Source: Roseburia intestinalis L1-82 (GTDB lineage: Bacteria; Bacillota; Clostridia; Lachnospirales; Lachnospiraceae). From it: 64,000 bases of DNA. The notes beneath the pieces were generated by a model. The model was not told the DNA's origin and ran no database searches. It worked only from the letters and a program-made list of their open reading frames with translations. Both the position numbers and the translations under genes were made by a program. Shown one piece after another: positions 42,076 to 51,516 of the stretch (its first letter is position 1; every line of letters begins with the position of its first letter). The stretch lies in the NCBI RefSeq assembly GCF_900537995.1, contig NZ_LR027880.1:3418001-3482000 (forward strand), read 5' to 3'.

Positions 42076-42699
42076 ATGACTATGAATGCAATTAACAGCG
42101 TAAATTCAACAACTAACAGCTATCAGACAGGCACAGCTTCTAAGACAGCTTCTACATCTACAGACAAAACCACAACATCTGATAAGGCAGAAACCGGTGT
42201 CGTATATGAGAAATCTTCTCAAACAGACAAGGATACCGTTACCAAAAAAACTGACTATGCAATGGTTGCAAAATTAAAAGCAGATGCTGAGCAGCGTACT
42301 TCCCAGTTACGCAGCCTGGTTGAAAAAATGATGACCAAGCAGGGAACCGCAATCGCAAATGCCGATTCCATGTGGAGCTTCTTAGCAGATGGTAACTTTA
42401 CCGTTGATGAGGAAACACAGAAACAGGCTCAGGCAGATATCGCTGAGGACGGCTACTGGGGTGTAGAGCAGACCTCTGACCGTATCCTTGATTTTGCAAA
42501 AGCCCTTTCCGGCAACGATCCGGAAAAAGCAGATCTTCTGATCGACGCTTTCAAAAAAGGCTTTGAAGATGCAACAAAATCCTGGGGCAAAGATCTGCCG
42601 GATATTTCCCAGCGTACCTATGATGCTGTTTTGGAGAAATTTGACAAATGGAAAAACGGTTCTACCACCGAAACTGCCGGAACTGAAACAGAAAATTAA
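42076..42699 (+). CDS. uncharacterised protein, sigma-28-driven, DUF5610-like
   Basis: 207 residues from the ATG at 42076 (GGAGG upstream). Residues 1-60 are S/T/K-rich and disordered; 63-190 are helical and conserved-looking: AKLKADAEQRTSQLRSLVEK, DGYWGVEQTSDRILDFAKAL, LLIDAFKKGFEDATKSWG and SQRTYDAVLEKFDKW. The last blocks resemble DUF5610. No signal peptide or TM. The sigma-28 promoter places it in the late flagellar/motility regulon, so a role in flagellar assembly or motility is inferred. Own terminator downstream. Confidence 0.65.
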   Translation: MTMNAINSVNSTTNSYQTGTASKTASTSTDKTTTSDKAETGVVYEKSSQTDKDTVTKKTDYAMVAKLKADAEQRTSQLRSLVEKMMTKQGTAIANADSMWSFLADGNFTVDEETQKQAQADIAEDGYWGVEQTSDRILDFAKALSGNDPEKADLLIDAFKKGFEDATKSWGKDLPDISQRTYDAVLEKFDKWKNGSTTETAGTETEN

Positions 42700-42719
42700 T
42701 ATGTAAATTCTATCACATG

Positions 42720-42762
42720 AAAAAAATGCAGGAATCATATTTTATGGTTCCTGCATTTTTAC
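42720..42762. terminator. bidirectional terminator
   Basis: AATGCAGGAA and TTCCTGCATT form a 10-bp stem flanked by A7 on the left and T5 on the right. Serves the sigma-28 gene (+) and the convergent aminotransferase (-). Confidence 0.85.
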
Positions 42763-42775
42763 TTACAAACTTTTT

Positions 42776-42820
42776 CGCTGCGGTAATTCCTGTATTCCAA
42801 ATAATAATGTTACCGCAGCG
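42776..42820. other. 11-bp inverted repeat between converging genes
   Basis: CGCTGCGGTAA (42776-42786) and TTACCGCAGCG (42810-42820) are exact complements separated by 23 nt. No T-run follows on either strand, so it is not a plain terminator. It lies 17 bp past the aminotransferase stop. Confidence 0.5.
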
Positions 42821-42836
42821 TGTGTAATCTAATCTG

Positions 42837-44123
42837 TTATTTTTCTTCTAAGATCTTCTCAATACTTGCTAATTTCACACAAACAACAAAGATTTCTGCT
42901 GCTGTTGTCAGATCCTCTAAGCTTGGATAAGACGGTGCGATACGGATTACGGAATCTTTCGGATCCTTTCCATACGGGAACGGTGCACCTGCCGGAGTCA
43001 TCACAACACCTGCTTTTTTTGCTTTTGCAACAACATTCTTTGCACAGCCCTCTAAAGTCTCATAAGTGATGAAGTATCCTCCCTTTGGTTTGTACCAGGT
43101 TCCTACGCCCAAATCGCCAAGTTCTTTGTCAAACATGTCTGTGATCATCTCGAACTTCGGACGTAAGGATGCAGCATGTTTGCGCATATGCTCTGTGATG
43201 CCGTGAATGTTCTTAAAGAAACGTACATGGCGGAGCTGGTTTACCTTATCATGACCAATGGTCTGAACCTTTAACTGTTTTTTGATATCCTCCAAGTTGT
43301 TTGCGGAAGTTGCGATCGCAGCAACACCGGAACCAGGGAATGTGATCTTACTGGTGGAACAGAATTTGTATACCATATCCGGGTTTCCTGCACGCTTACA
43401 CTCTGCAAGGATCTCAATCAGATGATCCTGATCGATATCATATAAATGATGTACACAGTAAGCGTTATCCCAGTAGATACGGAAATCTTTTGCAGCCGGT
43501 TTCAATCTTGCAAAACGGCGCACAGTCTCATCTGAATAGGTGATACCCTGTGGGTTGGAATATTTCGGAACACACCAGATACCTTTGATTGCCTCATCTT
43601 TGCTGACTAAATCTTCTACCATATCCATATCCGGACCGGTTGGCAGCATTGGTACATTAATCATTTCAATGCCAAAATATTCTGTGATGGCAAAATGTCT
43701 GTCATATCCCGGAACCGGGCATAAAAATTTTACTTTATCTAATTTGCACCATGGAGTACTTCCCATAACACCGTGTGTCATGGAACGTGCAATCGTATCG
43801 TACATGATATTTAAACTGGAGTTGCCATAGATAATGATATTATCCGGGTTGCACTCGATCATATCGCCGATGAGCACTTTCGCCTCATGGATACCGTCAA
43901 GCACACCGTAGTTGCGGCAGTCTGTTCCGTCTTCACAGGTCAGATCCACATAGGATGCTAAGACGTCCATCATTCCCATTGACAGATCAAGCTGTTCCTG
44001 GGATGGCTTTCCTCTGGACATGTCAAGTTTTAATCCACGCTGCTGGAATTTCTTGTACTCTGCCTCGAGTGATTTCTTTTCGGCTAACAGTTCTTCCTTT
44101 GTCATTTCCTGGTAAGATTGCAT
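42837..44123 (-). CDS. aspartate aminotransferase, class Ic-type
   Basis: 428 residues. The Asp_aminotransf (PF12897-like) pattern: LKLDMSRGKPSQEQLDLS near 31, NSSLNIMYDTIARSMTHGV near 101, VPKYSNPQGITYSDETVRR near 185, YWDNAYCVHHLYD near 218, and the PLP-lysine region KFCSTSKITFPGSGVA near 253. Family knowledge: fold type I transaminases distinct from classical AspC, shown to make aspartate in actinobacteria. Monocistronic, 38 bp after rarA on the same strand. Confidence 0.88.
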   Translation of the reverse strand: MQSYQEMTKEELLAEKKSLEAEYKKFQQRGLKLDMSRGKPSQEQLDLSMGMMDVLASYVDLTCEDGTDCRNYGVLDGIHEAKVLIGDMIECNPDNIIIYGNSSLNIMYDTIARSMTHGVMGSTPWCKLDKVKFLCPVPGYDRHFAITEYFGIEMINVPMLPTGPDMDMVEDLVSKDEAIKGIWCVPKYSNPQGITYSDETVRRFARLKPAAKDFRIYWDNAYCVHHLYDIDQDHLIEILAECKRAGNPDMVYKFCSTSKITFPGSGVAAIATSANNLEDIKKQLKVQTIGHDKVNQLRHVRFFKNIHGITEHMRKHAASLRPKFEMITDMFDKELGDLGVGTWYKPKGGYFITYETLEGCAKNVVAKAKKAGVVMTPAGAPFPYGKDPKDSVIRIAPSYPSLEDLTTAAEIFVVCVKLASIEKILEEK

Positions 44124-44161
44124 TGTTTGCTTCCTCCTCTTGGTTCGCTATACATTATTTA

Positions 44162-45493
44162 TCATTCATGGGAATATTCCCCTTTGATCTTGTGGAAATA
44201 TTCTCTGATCTGCTTTTCATAACCGTTTTCTGACGGTCTGTAAAACTTCCGGCCGGTCAGTCCGTCCGGCAGATACTGCTGCTCTACATAATGATTCGGA
44301 TAGTCATGCGCATATTTATAGCCTACGCCGTGACCGAGCTTCGATGATGATTTGTAGTGGGCGTCCTGTAAATGTGGCGGAACCGGAGCTGTCATCGTAT
44401 TTTTGACTGTCTCCATCGCCTCGCTGATCGCCGTAACGGCGGAGTTGCTCTTTGGCGCACTCGCCACATAGGTAACCGCCTGCGCTAAGATGATCTGCGC
44501 TTCCGGCATTCCAATACGTTCTACCGCCTGTGCCGCTGACGTTGCAACCACGAGTGCCATCGGATCTGCATTGCTCACATCCTCTGAGGCACAGATCATG
44601 ATCCTTCTTGCAATAAACTTGATATCCTCCCCCGCATACAGCATCCGCGCTAAATAATAGACTGCCGCATCCGGATCGGATCCGCGCATACTTTTGATAA
44701 ACGCAGATACGGTATCGTAATGGTTATCGCCGGACTTATCGTACTTTACCACACGCTTCTGGATACATTCGGAAGCAACGGAAAGCGTGATATGTATCAG
44801 ACCGTCCCCGCTGCGCTCAGTTGTAAGGATTCCAAGCTCCACCGCAGTCAATGCGGCACGCGCATCACCATTTGAGATATCTGCAAGGAAATCTAAGGCA
44901 TCCTCATCAATCACGGCATGGTATGCACCCATACCTTTTTGCGTATCATTTACCGCCCGCAAAATAAGAGTTTTGATATCCTCTTTTTCTAAGCTTTTCA
45001 GTTCAAAAATGATCGAACGGGAAAGAAGAGCCCCATTGACTTCAAAATAAGGATTCTCAGTCGTCGCACCGATTAAGATGATGGTTCCATCTTCCACGAA
45101 CGGCAGAAGATAATCCTGCTGTCCCTTATTAAAACGATGGATCTCGTCGATAAACAGGATCGTCTTTTTTCCAAACATCCCCATGTTATTCTTCGCCTTA
45201 GCAATGACATCTTCCATGTCTTTCTTCCCGGCAGAAGTTGCATTCATCTGTAAAAATTCTGCGCTTGTGGAATTGGCAATAACCTTCGCAAGCGTTGTCT
45301 TTCCGGTTCCCGGAGGTCCATAGAGGATGATGGAGCTGAGCTTATCCGCCTTGATCGCACGGTACAGTAACTTGTCCTTCCCGATGATATGCTGCTGTCC
45401 GACCATCTCATCTAAAGTCGTCGGCCGCAGACGCGATGCAAGCGGTGACTCCGTCTCTTTTTTCTGTTCTCTCATATATTCGAATAAATCCAT
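44162..45493 (-). CDS. rarA: replication-associated recombination protein A (MgsA/RarA)
   Basis: 443 residues. Clamp-loader-like AAA+ ATPase: PTTLDEMVGQQHIIG near 25, Walker A LYGPPGTGKTTLA near 58, Walker B LFIDEIHRFNKGQQD near 112, sensor 1 GATTENPYFEV near 137, and the C-terminal tetramerisation domain with SDGDNHYD-like KSGDNHYDTVSAFIKSMRGSDPDAAVYYLARML near 255. Acts at stalled replication forks. Weak ribosome site before the ATG. Upstream gap to murD (229 bp) holds no gene that I can support. Confidence 0.95.
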   Translation of the reverse strand: MDLFEYMREQKKETESPLASRLRPTTLDEMVGQQHIIGKDKLLYRAIKADKLSSIILYGPPGTGKTTLAKVIANSTSAEFLQMNATSAGKKDMEDVIAKAKNNMGMFGKKTILFIDEIHRFNKGQQDYLLPFVEDGTIILIGATTENPYFEVNGALLSRSIIFELKSLEKEDIKTLILRAVNDTQKGMGAYHAVIDEDALDFLADISNGDARAALTAVELGILTTERSGDGLIHITLSVASECIQKRVVKYDKSGDNHYDTVSAFIKSMRGSDPDAAVYYLARMLYAGEDIKFIARRIMICASEDVSNADPMALVVATSAAQAVERIGMPEAQIILAQAVTYVASAPKSNSAVTAISEAMETVKNTMTAPVPPHLQDAHYKSSSKLGHGVGYKYAHDYPNHYVEQQYLPDGLTGRKFYRPSENGYEKQIREYFHKIKGEYSHE

Positions 45494-45722
45494 GTTTCAA
45501 CCTGTCTTTCTGTTGCGTACATTTGCTCTTTTTGCATTTTTCATTCTGCAATCTTGCATTTTAAAGTTTAAAAAAACATTCTTTTGCAATAATTCCTGCA
45601 AATATGACAGATTCGCTTTTCAAAAATTCATTCATCTATTACCATACAGGAATTTTTCCGCTTTTGCAAGATGTAAAATTATTTTCTCTGTTCTGTATGT
45701 TTTTCCCTGAAAATCTGTCACC

Positions 45723-46916
45723 TTACTGTGCAAAAGCATGGACATACTTCTGAAATGTTTCTCCACGCTCCTCAAAGTTTTTAAAATAACCGTAAGATGC
45801 TGCTGCCGGTGAAAGGATACATGCGCCTCCCGGTTCGGTCATCTGTACTGCTGCTTCAACTGCCTGCTCTAAATCTTCCGCATAGACACAGTTCTCACAG
45901 TCGCCGACTTCCCCGAAAATACGTTTTCCGGATGCGTATGCACAGATAAACTGAAATTCTTTATGCTCCCTGATAAATGCGACCAGAAGATCATAATTAA
46001 TTCCACGGTCCATACCCCCGATCAGGACCGTCTTTGCATCCGGAATACTCATCGCCGCATTGATGGCAGCCTCCGGGATCGTTGAAATCGAATCGTCATA
46101 ATATCTGACGCCCCGATAAGTTCCGACATACTGCAGGCGGTGCGGCAGACCTTCAAAGTCTGCCATGCTCTTTAACACAGCCTCTTTTTCGCATCCAAGC
46201 AGTTCTGCCACACGCTCCACAAACTGTGCATCATACTGATTATGCTCTCCGGCAAGTTTCAATTCATAATGCACACCTTTGGGCTGATGAAGCACTGTCC
46301 TTTGCGCCTTTGTATCGATCTGCGGTACATTTTCTCCCACAAAGAAATAATCTCCGCTCTTCTGATACGCCGCAATATGGCTCTTTGCCTCAAAATATTT
46401 TTCTACCGTTCCATAATAATCAAGATGCTCCTCATAGAGGTTTAAAAAGATTGCAATGTGCGGTGACACATTCGTATGTGCAAGCTGATGGCAGGACATC
46501 TCATAAACAATGATCGTATCTTCAGTCACTTCCTCGAAATAATCAAGACAAGGCTGTCCAATATTTCCGAGCAGTAACACAGGTCTGCCGCTGCATGCCT
46601 TCAAAACAGTATAGAGCATTGCAGACGTCGTACTTTTCCCTTTGGTTCCGGTGATTCCTATTACCTGGTCACGAAACTGCTGTAAAAATAATTCTGTCTC
46701 TGAGGTATATTTTGGATTTTCCTCATTCATCACAATGCCAGGACTTTTTATGATAAAATCGTAATCATCCTCGTCGATCTCTTCTTTCTTCCCCTCAAAT
46801 ATATCCACGGACGCCGGTTTTACGCATCTCTGAAGAAAGTGCTCTGTCGCCTTTCCTTCTCTGCCGTAACCCCAGATCAAAATCCGTTTTCCATTCAACT
46901 CACTGATGATGTCCAT
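45723..46916 (-). CDS. murD2: Mur ligase, MurD2-like (UDP-MurNAc-L-Ala--L-Glu ligase candidate)
   Basis: 397 residues from the ATG at 46916 (GGAG upstream). Mur ligase fold: N-terminal Rossmann (LIWGYGREGKATEHFL), P-loop GTKGKST at 90-96, HLDYYGTVEKYFEAK near 164 and C-terminal SPAAASYGYFKNFEERGETF. In classic MurD the D-Glu site includes lysines in NDSKATN and GGDGK motifs; here these are DSISTIPEA (275-283) and GGMDRG (300-305), so substrate recognition differs. It is shorter than MurD (about 450). The MurL-type epimerase gene lies 49 bp upstream in the same operon, so addition of L-Glu is inferred. A canonical but diverged MurD is the alternative. Confidence 0.75.
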   Translation of the reverse strand: MDIISELNGKRILIWGYGREGKATEHFLQRCVKPASVDIFEGKKEEIDEDDYDFIIKSPGIVMNEENPKYTSETELFLQQFRDQVIGITGTKGKSTTSAMLYTVLKACSGRPVLLLGNIGQPCLDYFEEVTEDTIIVYEMSCHQLAHTNVSPHIAIFLNLYEEHLDYYGTVEKYFEAKSHIAAYQKSGDYFFVGENVPQIDTKAQRTVLHQPKGVHYELKLAGEHNQYDAQFVERVAELLGCEKEAVLKSMADFEGLPHRLQYVGTYRGVRYYDDSISTIPEAAINAAMSIPDAKTVLIGGMDRGINYDLLVAFIREHKEFQFICAYASGKRIFGEVGDCENCVYAEDLEQAVEAAVQMTEPGGACILSPAAASYGYFKNFEERGETFQKYVHAFAQ

Positions 46917-46965
46917 CTTAATCTCCATTCCTGCCCGTTCCCCAGGGCATCTCTATTCCTGCTGT

Positions 46966-48291
46966 TTATGCCCGATTCATAAAATCCTTTAAAATCTCTA
47001 AGAAATGCTCCGGCACCTGGTTTTCGGATACCCACTCGGAAAGCATCTCATCTAACTCTCCCGGAGCAGCTTCGATCGTTTCTTTATAGCGCTCGGTTAA
47101 AAGACTCTTTCCACCACGTGCAATAAATGTCTTTAATGCAACAAGGACTTCGCGTCTGGTTCCCACGCACTCAAACGGTTTGTTCTCCTCAATGCCGGTC
47201 AGCTCTCTAAAATCAAGATCAAGCGAATCTTTTTCCAACAGGTTCTCTCCGAAAATGTGCACCAGTTCTTCCTGTGATAAAAACGGAGTTAAAATGATAT
47301 AGACAAACAGACATTTCGGGCAGTTGCAGCACCAGATTCCCTGTTTGCTTCCCGCATTACAGCTCCGGAATACTTCATGATAACTCTTACATTTTGAAAA
47401 CAGCCATGCAATCTGCATCTCAGTGAGCGGACGTAAGAGACTGAAATAATGGATATCGGAATCTGTCACTTTCTTTATATATGATACAAAATCCTGCTCA
47501 AACTCAAAGCTCTTTGAATATTGATGGTTGACAAAAGAATCTTTTACCGTCGTCTCGTTTGCACTTGTCTCATTCGAAAGCACGATATAGCGGTTGCCAC
47601 TCAAAAATGCTGAAATAAAGGATGAAAATGCAACGACTGCAGAGAACGGAATGTGTCCGTTTAAATATCCCTCTGCATTAAGTTCTAAAATCTTTTTGTC
47701 GAGAATACGTTTTGCAGCGTAGTCTCCCTGTTTGTGGTCACAGACTGCAATGACATTTTTTGTGGTCGCATTGCCATTGATACTGTAAGTAGTAATCTTT
47801 TCTCCCTTTAACACCTCAAGGGAAACCACGGAATCCTTTCCACCGCCGACAGACACCAGGCATCCATCATAGGACTTTGTATCATGCAGTGGTGCGCACG
47901 CTTTGTCCTCACATTCGATCGTAACAAGATCCTCTTTTGAAACCACGATTCCATTGCGGTACATAAACTCGCCAAGTCCGTTGTAATATAACTTTTTCCA
48001 CCATTTTTTCTGTTCTGCGGAAAGTGTTCCACACAAAATTTTTAACTGCTTCGGGCAGGCACATTTCCAGTAGCTGATTGTCTCTGCCATTCCAAGATGA
48101 AATGCAAGCGCCTTTAAGATTGTCTCATCCACGCGCTCCTTTGCCGGGAACTCCCACTTTGACTGAAATTCACACAGCCCCGGTATCTCAAAATGATACA
48201 CGATCCGATATGCACTTTCGATATACTCTACGGAATAATCTTTATATAAAAAAGAATTGTATTGATTTCTGAAATCCTCAAACTTTGACAA
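46966..48291 (-). CDS. murL: MurL-type UDP-MurNAc-L-Ala-L-Glu epimerase candidate
   Basis: 441 residues from a TTG at 48291, preferred because GGAGG lies 7-8 nt upstream and no good site serves the ATGs further up. PP-loop-like SVGGGKDS at 147-154, NHQYSKS at 255-261, YFSLLRPLTE near 283, a cysteine cluster SCN...WCCNCPKC at 311-327 and KPFECVG at 371-377, the set I associate with the MurL family of Xanthomonas. Family knowledge: MurL epimerises the terminal L-Glu of UDP-MurNAc-L-Ala-L-Glu to D-Glu using ATP, after MurD2 has added L-Glu. The adjacent MurD2-like gene fits exactly. Assignment is by remembered motifs, so alignment is needed. Confidence 0.75.
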   Translation of the reverse strand: MSKFEDFRNQYNSFLYKDYSVEYIESAYRIVYHFEIPGLCEFQSKWEFPAKERVDETILKALAFHLGMAETISYWKCACPKQLKILCGTLSAEQKKWWKKLYYNGLGEFMYRNGIVVSKEDLVTIECEDKACAPLHDTKSYDGCLVSVGGGKDSVVSLEVLKGEKITTYSINGNATTKNVIAVCDHKQGDYAAKRILDKKILELNAEGYLNGHIPFSAVVAFSSFISAFLSGNRYIVLSNETSANETTVKDSFVNHQYSKSFEFEQDFVSYIKKVTDSDIHYFSLLRPLTEMQIAWLFSKCKSYHEVFRSCNAGSKQGIWCCNCPKCLFVYIILTPFLSQEELVHIFGENLLEKDSLDLDFRELTGIEENKPFECVGTRREVLVALKTFIARGGKSLLTERYKETIEAAPGELDEMLSEWVSENQVPEHFLEILKDFMNRA

Positions 48292-48449
48292 CGTAAATCC
48301 TCCATTCCGGACGCGATACGCCCCAGACCTATTTTTATTATATGAAATCATCATCTGCGATAAACATTATTACACAGCAGACTCTGAAATATCATAGCAC
48401 ACATCCTAGCAAAAGTCGATAGCGGAGGGACGCACAAACGGCGTTCACC

Positions 48450-48480
48450 AAAAAAGGAGTGGGCATTTCGCCCACTCCCT
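48450..48480 (-). terminator. htrA terminator
   Basis: GGAGTGGGC (48456-48464) pairs with GCCCACTCC (48470-48478); on the minus strand TTTTTT follows. It lies 15 bp after the htrA stop codon. Confidence 0.9.
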
Positions 48481-48494
48481 ATACAATCATTCCA

Positions 48495-50033
48495 TTAATT
48501 TTTCTTGCCAAGTGTTACAGAAATCGTCTGCTCCTGATACTCACCATTCGTAGAACGCTCAATCTTCACATCAACCGTTGTACCTGCTTTATAATACTCC
48601 ATTGTAGATGAAAGTTCTTCCATGGAACCAATCAGTTTTCCGTCAAACTCTGTGATGATATCACCTTTCTGGATACCTGCCTGCTCTGCTGCCGAACCTC
48701 CGGTTACCTGTGCAACATAGACACCGGATGGCATGTTATAAGTTTTTGCAACATCATCTGTTACATCGACACCTGCAATACCAAGGTATGCGCTGTCAGA
48801 CTCATCTACTTTTTCTTTCGTGATCAGATCATTGATAATCGGTGCTGCCGTATTGATCGGGATTGCATATCCAATACCCTCTACGGAAGTATCGGAATAT
48901 TTTACGGAGTTGATACCGATAACCTCACCGTTTGCACTGAGTAATGCACCACCACTGTTACCAGGGTTGATTGCTGCATCTGTCTGGATCAGATCTGCAG
49001 TATAGCTTGTGTCACTCTCTGAATCACTGACAGATACCTGACGGTTCAATGCACTGATATAACCAACGGTTACAGACTGTCCATAACCAAGTGCGTTACC
49101 GATTGCGATACAGGAATTACCAGCTTTTAAGCTGTCAGAATCACCAAGTGTGGCTACTTTAATATTATTCATCGTATCACTTTCAATGCTGCTTAACGCT
49201 ACACGGATGACTGCAAGATCTGTAGAAGGATCTGTTCCTTTTACCTCTGCGCTGACTGTTGACTCATCATTAAATGTAACTGTCAGACTGTTTGCACCGT
49301 TTACTACGTGATTATTCGTTGCAACATAAAGATAATTATCATCCTGACTTACGATGATACCGGATCCACAGCTTGTGCTCTCATAAGTCTGTGGCATACC
49401 GCCCCAGAAACTCTGGTATTCGGTCTCGCTCACATTTGTGATTGCCACGATGGACGGCATTACGGATGATACGATGTCAGATACATCCGTTGCTACATAA
49501 TTCGACGATGTGGAAGTTGCCTCCACCTTGTTGTCTGCTTTGGTCAGTGCATTCTGACTGCCGCTGTCTGATACTGCGGTTTCATCATTGCCAAATGCCT
49601 TGGACGATACAAGATGTACACCCTCAAATGCAGTGCCTGATACCAGTCCAAAGACTAACGCGATGGCTGCGCATTTTGCAAGTTTCGTTCCAAATCCACC
49701 CGGTTTTCTTTCTCTCTTTTTCTTTTGTTTTTTACCAGTCGTCTGTGCGTTCTGATAAAATGCACCGTTGGTATTCTGATATCCACCATTCTGGTAAGCA
49801 CCGTTCTGCTGATATCCTGTGTTCTGGTATGTGCCATTCTGATATGCACTGCCCTGCTGATATCCTGCGTTTTGTGAATAAGAATTTGTGTTCTGATAAG
49901 AATTGTTGTACTGGTTTACGTTTCCTTCATTTGCATGTTCTGTCTGCTGATTGCTCTGGCTGCCGTTATTGTATGAATAGAAGGAATCCGAAGACCCATT
50001 CTGATTGTTGTTGTTATAATTGTTACCATCCAT
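48495..50033 (-). CDS. htrA: HtrA/DegP-like membrane serine protease with Q/N/Y-rich N-terminus
   Basis: 512 residues. Residues 1-98 are cytosolic, very rich in N, Q, Y, G and S with YQN repeats, a prion-like composition. A basic patch (KKQKKKRERK) precedes one TM near 118-138. The trypsin-like domain has His in ATNNHVV, Asp in STDLAVI and Ser in NPGNSGGAL; one PDZ domain at the C-terminus (YLGIAGVDVTDDVAKTYNMP ... IQKGDIITEFDGKLIGSMEEL). Family knowledge: degrades or refolds damaged envelope proteins. AGGAGA before the ATG. Monocistronic with terminator. Confidence 0.93.
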   Translation of the reverse strand: MDGNNYNNNNQNGSSDSFYSYNNGSQSNQQTEHANEGNVNQYNNSYQNTNSYSQNAGYQQGSAYQNGTYQNTGYQQNGAYQNGGYQNTNGAFYQNAQTTGKKQKKKRERKPGGFGTKLAKCAAIALVFGLVSGTAFEGVHLVSSKAFGNDETAVSDSGSQNALTKADNKVEATSTSSNYVATDVSDIVSSVMPSIVAITNVSETEYQSFWGGMPQTYESTSCGSGIIVSQDDNYLYVATNNHVVNGANSLTVTFNDESTVSAEVKGTDPSTDLAVIRVALSSIESDTMNNIKVATLGDSDSLKAGNSCIAIGNALGYGQSVTVGYISALNRQVSVSDSESDTSYTADLIQTDAAINPGNSGGALLSANGEVIGINSVKYSDTSVEGIGYAIPINTAAPIINDLITKEKVDESDSAYLGIAGVDVTDDVAKTYNMPSGVYVAQVTGGSAAEQAGIQKGDIITEFDGKLIGSMEELSSTMEYYKAGTTVDVKIERSTNGEYQEQTISVTLGKKN

Positions 50034-50142
50034 AACGATTTCTCCTTTCGTATTCGGAATTTCTTTTCCTTTTCTGATTATGAGTGTACAGAGAAATTGT
50101 GTTCTATTTGTGACAAAACAATCAAAAAATTATGTTTTCTTC

Positions 50143-51513
50143 TCAAATATAATTGATAACCTGATATAGCAGATTCCAAACGCCAAGACCTGCCACGATA
50201 GAATAATACAGATCTCTCCATTTCTTACCCGGCATTTTAAATGCCAGAACCAATATAATAAACATACACATCCAATCCGTCAGATAATAAACGCGCGCAC
50301 CGGACGCATAGATCGTCGGTGAGAAATGCATGATCGCCTCACTTGCAATTCCGCCAAGCCACACCAGCATAAGGACTACGTTATGTTTTGAAACTTTCCA
50401 TATCAAGATACAGGTAAACAAAAGTGCCGCGATCCACCAGCACATTGCAAACCAGTTTGCCGCCTGCATCTCTTCGATCCGCGGTACCTGCTCCAGCCGT
50501 ACTGTAATATCTGCGATATGAAGACCACAGTCTGAAAACACCTTGATTCCGGCAAACGGCAGTAATGCAGCTGCAGAAAACAGTCCTGCAGCCGTCATAC
50601 ATGCCACATCTGATGCTTTTCTTTCATTTTTACATATAATATGCAGGATTCCCGCCAGCCAGATTCCAAACAGCAACAGGCGGTTTTCATTTGCAAAAGA
50701 AGAAACCAGCCATTGAACTGTAACAAAAAGATGCTCCCCAAAAGAAAGTTCCTCATACTGCGGCATCCAGTTCTGTACTTCCGATGCAACACGGATATCA
50801 TTTCCCGGTGCTAAAAACAGAATCACAAACGCCACGACCGTCACTGCTGTCTGTATGATAAGAAGAATGGTTCTTTGCTTTTCATGCTTTCTCAGTATCA
50901 CCACCAGTACCGCCAGCACCTCAAACGTCACAAGCACCGCCGCCATCTGTTCGATCGACATACTTGCGAGAACTGCGCAGGGAATGGAATAAAAAAAATG
51001 CCAGGTATTATGATCCCCTGAACCACCATCTCCCGTGTCAAATACAATATCTGCAACCGGAACCAGTGCCCAGATCCCACAGGTAAATGACCATGTATAA
51101 AAAATGGAACCGTTGATCCAGATTGCCGCATATCCAACGGTCATAATCGCCATCAGAAGATAACCGCTTACTACTGCAACCGACTCGCCCGGCAGAAAAT
51201 TTTTTGTCCGGATACCCGCTGCTTTTTCTGCCAGTTTCAACACGCCGCATGGAAGAAGCACAAGCATCATGGCATTTACGATACGCCAGAACCAGATTCC
51301 CAGTGAAAATGCAATGTACACCATTGCTTCCCCGGACATCCTGCCGACCCACGTCTGATAGCGCCAGCTTAAATACTCGAAAAATCCCATTTCATGTGTA
51401 TACTGATAAAAAAAGGCATCGTCGCCATCGGAATATCCCACCTGTGTCAACAGGAGGAATGCTCCGAAAAACATCAATGCCCAAAATAAAACTTTTTTAG
51501 AAGTCTCTCTCAT
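50143..51513 (-). CDS. polytopic membrane protein (DUF6056-like), glycan-cluster linked
   Basis: 456 residues with about 11 TM segments. An N-terminal signal-anchor is followed by GYSDGDDAFFYQYTHEMGFFEYLSWRYQTWVGRMSGEA, a short acidic D-D motif in the first outer loop as in GT-C-type glycosyltransferases and DUF6056 proteins. It begins 3 nt after the upstream GT2 stop codon, so it belongs to the surface-glycan operon. Possible roles are a lipid-linked sugar transferase adding side residues on the outside, or a polymerase. Not proven. Confidence 0.65.
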   Translation of the reverse strand: MRETSKKVLFWALMFFGAFLLLTQVGYSDGDDAFFYQYTHEMGFFEYLSWRYQTWVGRMSGEAMVYIAFSLGIWFWRIVNAMMLVLLPCGVLKLAEKAAGIRTKNFLPGESVAVVSGYLLMAIMTVGYAAIWINGSIFYTWSFTCGIWALVPVADIVFDTGDGGSGDHNTWHFFYSIPCAVLASMSIEQMAAVLVTFEVLAVLVVILRKHEKQRTILLIIQTAVTVVAFVILFLAPGNDIRVASEVQNWMPQYEELSFGEHLFVTVQWLVSSFANENRLLLFGIWLAGILHIICKNERKASDVACMTAAGLFSAAALLPFAGIKVFSDCGLHIADITVRLEQVPRIEEMQAANWFAMCWWIAALLFTCILIWKVSKHNVVLMLVWLGGIASEAIMHFSPTIYASGARVYYLTDWMCMFIILVLAFKMPGKKWRDLYYSIVAGLGVWNLLYQVINYI

Positions 51514-51516
51514 AAT

